This document shows, piece after piece, positions 7,249-10,411 of a DNA stretch of 10,411 nt. Each line of letters starts with the position of its first letter. Position 1 is the stretch's first letter. The DNA comes from Burkholderiaceae bacterium (GTDB taxonomy: Bacteria > Pseudomonadota > Gammaproteobacteria > Burkholderiales > Burkholderiaceae), in contig JAGOCV010000128.1 of assembly GCA_017998575.1 (NCBI GenBank), positions 1 through 10,411 on the forward strand. Direction: 5' to 3'. The position numbers and the translations under genes are program-made. The notes beneath the pieces are model-generated. The model searched no databases, was not told the DNA's origin, and saw nothing but the letters and a program-made list of their open reading frames with translations.

Positions 7249-9354
7249 TCAGATCGCCAGCGGATCCACGTCGATCGCCCAGCGGATCACGGCCTTGTCG
7301 CGCCGCGCATGCAGCAGCGGCTGCCACGCCGACAGGAAGCGCTGCAGCGCGGCGCGTGAATCGCATTCGACGAGCATCTGCGCGCGCTCGACGTTGGCCA
7401 CGCGCTGGATGGTGAGCGGCACGGCCGGGAAGCGCGTGACGCGGTCGCTGCCTTCGATGCCGCCGTCCTGCGCGTCCTGGCTGGCGGCGTTGAGGAAGGC
7501 TTGCGCGGCTTCCTGCGTGCGGGCCTCGGCGCGCAGCAGGGCCTGGAACATGAAGGGCGGCAGGCCGGCGTCGCGCCGCTCGACGAGTTGTTGCGCGGCG
7601 AAGGCCGGGTAGTCGTGGTGCTTGAGCGCCTGGAACAGTGCATGCCTGGGCTGGAAGGTCTGCACCCACATCTCGCTTTTCGCGCCCTGCGCCGCGCCCC
7701 AGGCGGCGTCGCGGCCGGCGCGGCCGGCGGCCTGCATGAGCAGCGAGAACAGCCGCTCGGGCGCGCGGAAGTCGCTGGAGAAGAGCGCGTTGTCCGGGTT
7801 GACGGCGGCCACCAGGGTGATGCGCCGGAAGTCGTGGCCCTTGGCGATCATCTGCGTGCCCACCAGCACGTCGACCTCGCCGGCGTGCACCTGGGCCAGC
7901 TGGCTTTCGAGCGCACCGGCCGCGCGTGTGGTGTCGGCGTCGATGCGCGCGATGCGCACCGGCTCGCCGTCGGGCCGGCGGATGCCTTGCAGCAACTCGC
8001 CCAGGTGTTCCTCCAGCCGCTCGGTACCGCGGCCCAGCGGTGCGATGTCGAGGTTGCCGCAGCCGGGGCAGGCGCGTGGCACGGGCTGCGTGTGGCCGCA
8101 GTGGTGGCAGCGCAGCGTGCGGTCGATCTTGTGGAAGACGCGGTAGGCGCTGCAGTGCGGGCACTCGCTTTTCCAGCCGCAATCCGCGCAGTGCAGCACG
8201 GGCGCGTAGCCGCGCCGGTTGAGGAACACCATGCTCTGTTCGCCGCGCGCCACGCGCTCGGCGATGGCGGCCAGCAGCGGCGCCGAGAACACGGTCTTCT
8301 TCGGCTGCAGGTTCATGTCGACGCCGCGCACGCGTGGCAGCTCGCCCGCGCCGGCGGCGCTGGCGCCCACGCGGTCGGCCAGTTCGATGCGCACGTAGCG
8401 GCCGCCGCCTTCATCGGCCGGGCTGCTGTGGTGCCAGCTTTCGAGCGACGGCGTGGCCGAGCCGAGCACGACCTGCGCATTGCAGGCGCGGCCCCGCCAC
8501 ACGGCCAGATCGCGCGCGGAATAGCGCGCGCCTTCCTGCTGCTTGTAGCTGGGGTCGTGCTCTTCGTCGACCACGATCAGCGCCAGCCCGGGCATCGACG
8601 CGAACACCGCCATGCGCGTGCCCAGCACGATGCGCGCGTGGCCGGCATGCGCGGCCAGCCACGCCTTCAGGCGCTGCGGGTTCGTCATGCCGCTGTGCAG
8701 CGAGGCCACGGCGTCGGCGCCGAACAGCGGCTCGAACCGCTCGCGAAAACGCGCCTCCAGCTGCGGCGTGAGGTTGATCTCGGGCACCATCACCAGCACC
8801 TGCGCGGCCGGATCGGCTGCCAGAGCCTGCTCGGCCGCGCGCAGGTAGACCTCGGTCTTGCCGCTGCCGGTGACGCCGAACAGCAGGAACGGGCCGCCGC
8901 CGGCCGCGATGCGCGCGAGCGCCGCCTGCTGGCCCGGCGTGAGTTGGGGGCGCGCTGGCTGTGCCGCGCCAGCCAGGCCGCCGTCCCCGCGCCTGCGCTT
9001 GAGCCGCCGCGCCAGCTGGACGGCGTCCAGCGCGCGCAGCTGCGGCGGCAACGCGGCCAGGGCCACCTCGCCGATGGAGCGCTGGTAGTACTGCGCGCTG
9101 AATTGCACGAGCGCGCGCCACGCCTCATTCAGGGGCGCGATGCCGTCGAGCACGGCGGCCACGGGACGCGTTTCCAGTTCGAGCCGGTCGTCCGCCGCGG
9201 CCTCGCCCCAGACCACGCCCAGCGTCTCCCGTCGCCCCAGCGGCACGCGTACCAGCGTGCCGGGTGCGAGTGACGACTCACTGCGGTAGGTGAGCGGCCC
9301 GCCGAGCGCGCTGTGGGCAGGCGTGGCGACGGCGATGGACAGCCAGCAGGTCAT
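7249..9354 (-). CDS. priA: Primosomal protein N', PriA replication-restart helicase, 701 aa
   Basis: A 3'-5' SF2 helicase that recognises stalled forks and D-loops and starts reloading of DnaB. The N-terminal DNA-binding domain is present (about 1-110), including VRVPLGRRETLGVV (35-48). Walker A is GVTGSGKT (160-167) and Walker B is DEEH (263-266). The eight zinc-binding cysteines are C389, C392, C398, C401, C416, C419, C429 and C432. The late helicase motifs GTQMIAKGHDF (499-509) and QAAGRAGRD (541-549) follow. All key residues are present, and the length is close to that of E. coli PriA (732 aa). The ATG at 9354 has no strong Shine-Dalgarno, but the protein begins where the family does. Upstream is a 375-bp gap with DnaA and IHF consensus sites, which could affect expression. 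The methyltransferase-like gene follows 12 bp downstream. Confidence 0.95.
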   Translation of the reverse strand: MTCWLSIAVATPAHSALGGPLTYRSESSLAPGTLVRVPLGRRETLGVVWGEAAADDRLELETRPVAAVLDGIAPLNEAWRALVQFSAQYYQRSIGEVALAALPPQLRALDAVQLARRLKRRRGDGGLAGAAQPARPQLTPGQQAALARIAAGGGPFLLFGVTGSGKTEVYLRAAEQALAADPAAQVLVMVPEINLTPQLEARFRERFEPLFGADAVASLHSGMTNPQRLKAWLAAHAGHARIVLGTRMAVFASMPGLALIVVDEEHDPSYKQQEGARYSARDLAVWRGRACNAQVVLGSATPSLESWHHSSPADEGGGRYVRIELADRVGASAAGAGELPRVRGVDMNLQPKKTVFSAPLLAAIAERVARGEQSMVFLNRRGYAPVLHCADCGWKSECPHCSAYRVFHKIDRTLRCHHCGHTQPVPRACPGCGNLDIAPLGRGTERLEEHLGELLQGIRRPDGEPVRIARIDADTTRAAGALESQLAQVHAGEVDVLVGTQMIAKGHDFRRITLVAAVNPDNALFSSDFRAPERLFSLLMQAAGRAGRDAAWGAAQGAKSEMWVQTFQPRHALFQALKHHDYPAFAAQQLVERRDAGLPPFMFQALLRAEARTQEAAQAFLNAASQDAQDGGIEGSDRVTRFPAVPLTIQRVANVERAQMLVECDSRAALQRFLSAWQPLLHARRDKAVIRWAIDVDPLAI

Positions 9355-9379
9355 TCAGAAGCCGAGATGCGGGGACAAG

Positions 9380-9408
9380 TTAAAAAAAATCTGCGGAAAG
9401 ACGCTCAA
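9380..9408 (-). promoter_or_regulatory. Weak candidate sigma-70 promoter for priA
   Basis: On the minus strand TTGAGC (9403-9408) is followed after 17 nt by TTTTAA (9380-9385), which would start RNA about 20 nt before the priA ATG. The -10 matches the consensus in only 3 of 6 positions. The site overlaps both the A8 tract and an IHF consensus match. Confidence 0.25.
9381..9390. other. A8/T8 tract
   Basis: The 10 bases are T, eight A, then T. This is the longest AT-only run in the gap. It lies on the priA side of the DnaA boxes, where a DNA-unwinding element or a promoter spacer would be expected. It is not preceded by a stable stem on either strand, so I do not call a terminator. Confidence 0.4.
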
Positions 9409-9418
9409 GTCGTTGATT
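9406..9418 (-). promoter_or_regulatory. IHF-binding consensus match 1
   Basis: On the minus strand AATCAACGACTTG fits WATCAANNNNTTR at every specified position. It sits 31 bp from the nearer DnaA box and overlaps the candidate priA -35. Binding is inferred from the motif only. Confidence 0.45.
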
Positions 9419-9437
9419 CGTAAAGGCTTTGAAACTG

Positions 9438-9519
9438 ATCCAACGTTCCTGTGGATAACTTTGTTGAAAACCCGCCCCGGATGGCGCCGAAGCCACGCCC
9501 ATCAACGATTCCGTTGGAT
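9438..9519. repeat. Imperfect 19-bp direct repeat (9438-9456 and 9501-9519)
   Basis: The two copies begin 63 bp apart and agree at 13 of 19 positions without gaps, sharing ATC, TTCC and TGGAT blocks. The first copy contains DnaA box 1; the second would be a strongly degenerate site. This could be a diverged binding-site array or chance. Confidence 0.3.
9450..9458 (-). promoter_or_regulatory. DnaA box 1 (TTATCCACA)
   Basis: A perfect copy of the high-affinity E. coli R1-type DnaA box on the minus strand, 95 bp upstream of the priA ATG. The basis is sequence identity to the consensus; DnaA binding is not shown. Confidence 0.6.
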
Positions 9520-9554
9520 TGCATGTAAAAGCGGCATCAAGCAAATCCTATATG

Positions 9555-9567
9555 AATCAACAACTTA
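9555..9567 (+). promoter_or_regulatory. IHF-binding consensus match 2
   Basis: AATCAACAACTTA fits WATCAANNNNTTR at every specified position. It lies between the two DnaA boxes, as IHF sites do in several bacterial origins. Confidence 0.45.
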
Positions 9568-9636
9568 CGCATTCAGCCTGTGACAGTCAGGGGCCGCCAT
9601 CGCGCTCAGATTTTTATCGCACCGCAACACAACTTT

Positions 9637-9645
9637 TGTGCATAA
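9637..9645 (-). promoter_or_regulatory. DnaA box 2 (TTATGCACA)
   Basis: Matches TTATNCACA at all fixed positions and has the same orientation as box 1, 187 bp away. It lies 84 bp from the hemE stop. Confidence 0.55.
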
Positions 9646-9729
9646 GTCAACAGCGGCCGGCCGTTTTTCGTGCATTCCGGCGTCGTTGGCGGGCCGCCCT
9701 GGCGTTCAAAGCGAGCGCCCGCTACCGCG

Positions 9730-10411
9730 TCAGGCGCGCAGGCGCCGGGAGTGCGTATGCACGGCTTCGACCAGCGCCGTCACGCTTTCGGGTGGCGTGT
9801 GCTGGCTGATGCCGTGGCCCAGGTTGAACACATGCGTGGGCCCGGTTCCGCCGCCGGCATGCGGGCGGCCAAAGCTCTCCAGCGTGCGGCGCACCTCGGC
9901 CTCGATCTGCGCGGGGCCGGCGAACAACACGTTGGGGTCGAGGTTGCCCTGCAACGCCTTGGCGCCGCCCACCAGCGCGCGCGCGCGGCCCAGATTCACC
10001 GTCCAGTCCACACCCAGCGCGTCGCAGTCGAGCCCGGCCATCTCTTCGAGCCACAGGCCGCCGCCCTTGGTGAAGACGATGCGCGGGATACGCACGCCCT
10101 CGTGTTCCTTTTTCACGCCGGCCAGAACGCGCCGCGTGTAGTCGAGGCTGAACTGCTGGAACGCGCCGTCGGCCAGCACGCCGCCCCAGCTGTCGAAGAT
10201 CATCACGGCTTGCGCGCCGGCATCGATCTGCGCGTTGAGATACGCGGCCACCGCGTCGGCGTTCACGGCCAGGATGCGGTGCATCAGGTCGGGACGGCTG
10301 TAGGCCAGCGTCTTGACCTGTCGGTAGTCGTCCGAGCCGCCGCCTTCGACCATGTAGCAGGCCAGCGTCCAGGGGCTGCCCGAGAAGCCGATCAGCGGCA
10401 CGCGGCCATCG
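9730..10411 (-). CDS. hemE: Uroporphyrinogen decarboxylase, C-terminal part; 5' end outside window
   Basis: Converts uroporphyrinogen III to coproporphyrinogen III by four decarboxylations in heme synthesis; a cytosolic enzyme. About 226 codons are visible of a family length near 350, and the frame is open to the right edge. The family signature [13 protein letters not shown] is present at the start of the visible part. Further family blocks are [40 protein letters not shown] and VFNLGHGI. The catalytic Asp and Arg near the N-terminus lie outside the window. A short Gly-rich insertion (AGGGTG) precedes the THVFNLGHG block. It ends 375 bp upstream of priA on the same strand, so readthrough into priA is possible if no terminator intervenes. 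Confidence 0.95.
   Translation of the reverse strand, partial: DGRVPLIGFSGSPWTLACYMVEGGGSDDYRQVKTLAYSRPDLMHRILAVNADAVAAYLNAQIDAGAQAVMIFDSWGGVLADGAFQQFSLDYTRRVLAGVKKEHEGVRIPRIVFTKGGGLWLEEMAGLDCDALGVDWTVNLGRARALVGGAKALQGNLDPNVLFAGPAQIEAEVRRTLESFGRPHAGGGTGPTHVFNLGHGISQHTPPESVTALVEAVHTHSRRLRA

Larger units (their letters stand above)
9355..9729. other. hemE-priA intergenic region, AT-richer and packed with protein-binding motifs
   Basis: This is the only gap over 300 bp. By hand count 9361-9660 is 149/300 GC (about 50%), against roughly 65-70% in the flanking genes. It contains an A8 tract, two IHF consensus matches, two DnaA boxes and an imperfect 19-bp direct repeat, listed separately. Short open frames across it look like chance. 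I see no convincing hemE terminator: the hairpins near 9685-9720 have only 4-bp stems. Confidence 0.7.

Noticed and set aside
7501..9273. A 590-codon open frame on the + strand, opposite priA
   Set aside because: It is antisense to priA, which has all of its motifs. The composition (Ala/Arg/His-rich, no domain) is that of a shadow.
9381..9400. T8 run on the minus strand as the hemE terminator
   Set aside because: The preceding sequence offers only a 3-bp GCG/CGC pairing, and the run is about 340 bp past the hemE stop and directly before priA.
9290..9583. A 97-codon + strand open frame starting inside priA and ending in the gap
   Set aside because: It has no Shine-Dalgarno and no recognisable sequence, and its start is antisense to priA. 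It is better explained by the lower density of stop codons expected by chance.
9653..9668. The CGGCCGGCCG palindrome followed by T5 as a + strand terminator
   Set aside because: A 10-bp palindrome without a separate loop folds only to a 3-bp stem, and no + strand gene ends upstream of it.
9355..9729. The hemE-priA gap as the definite chromosomal origin
   Set aside because: Only two DnaA boxes are certain and no dnaA, dnaN, rpmH or gidA gene is in view. Origins of Burkholderiales are normally beside dnaA. It is kept as a candidate DnaA/IHF locus only.

Overview
The window is GC-rich (about 65-70% in the genes) chromosomal DNA with dense coding and mostly housekeeping genes. The protein sequences and gene content (hemE, priA, rep, pldA) point to a betaproteobacterium of the order Burkholderiales, most likely a Comamonadaceae-type organism. 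The placement is inferred from how the proteins read, not from a search. I see no insertion sequence, prophage, CRISPR array, tRNA or rRNA.

Layout. At the left edge, on the + strand, is the C-terminal part of a hybrid histidine kinase: ATPase domain, two receiver domains and an HPt domain. Its end overlaps the end of the convergent outer-membrane phospholipase A gene pldA by 32 bp. pldA lies downstream of the Rep-type helicase gene rep on the minus strand, with 124 bp between them. rep is divergent from a + strand permease gene of the auxin efflux carrier (AEC) family. That gene converges on an uncharacterised SAM-methyltransferase-like gene, which is the promoter-distal partner of priA; only 12 bp separate the two, and a good Shine-Dalgarno sequence sits in the gap. 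After a 375-bp non-coding gap, the 3' part of hemE (uroporphyrinogen decarboxylase, minus strand) runs off the right edge.

Functional themes. Two replication-restart helicases, PriA and Rep, lie within about 6 kb of each other. The remaining genes are envelope or metabolic functions (PldA, AEC carrier, HemE) and a signalling kinase whose ATPase domain resembles the CqsS/PhcS type of quorum-sensing kinases.

The most unusual stretch is the hemE-priA gap. It is only about 50% GC by hand count over 9361-9660. It holds two perfect DnaA-box consensus matches (TTATNCACA), two perfect IHF consensus matches (WATCAANNNNTTR) and an A8 tract, in the alternating order A-tract, IHF, DnaA, IHF, DnaA. This resembles a replication-origin or DnaA-titration locus, or a DnaA/IHF-controlled priA promoter. 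No classical new defence or mobile system is visible.
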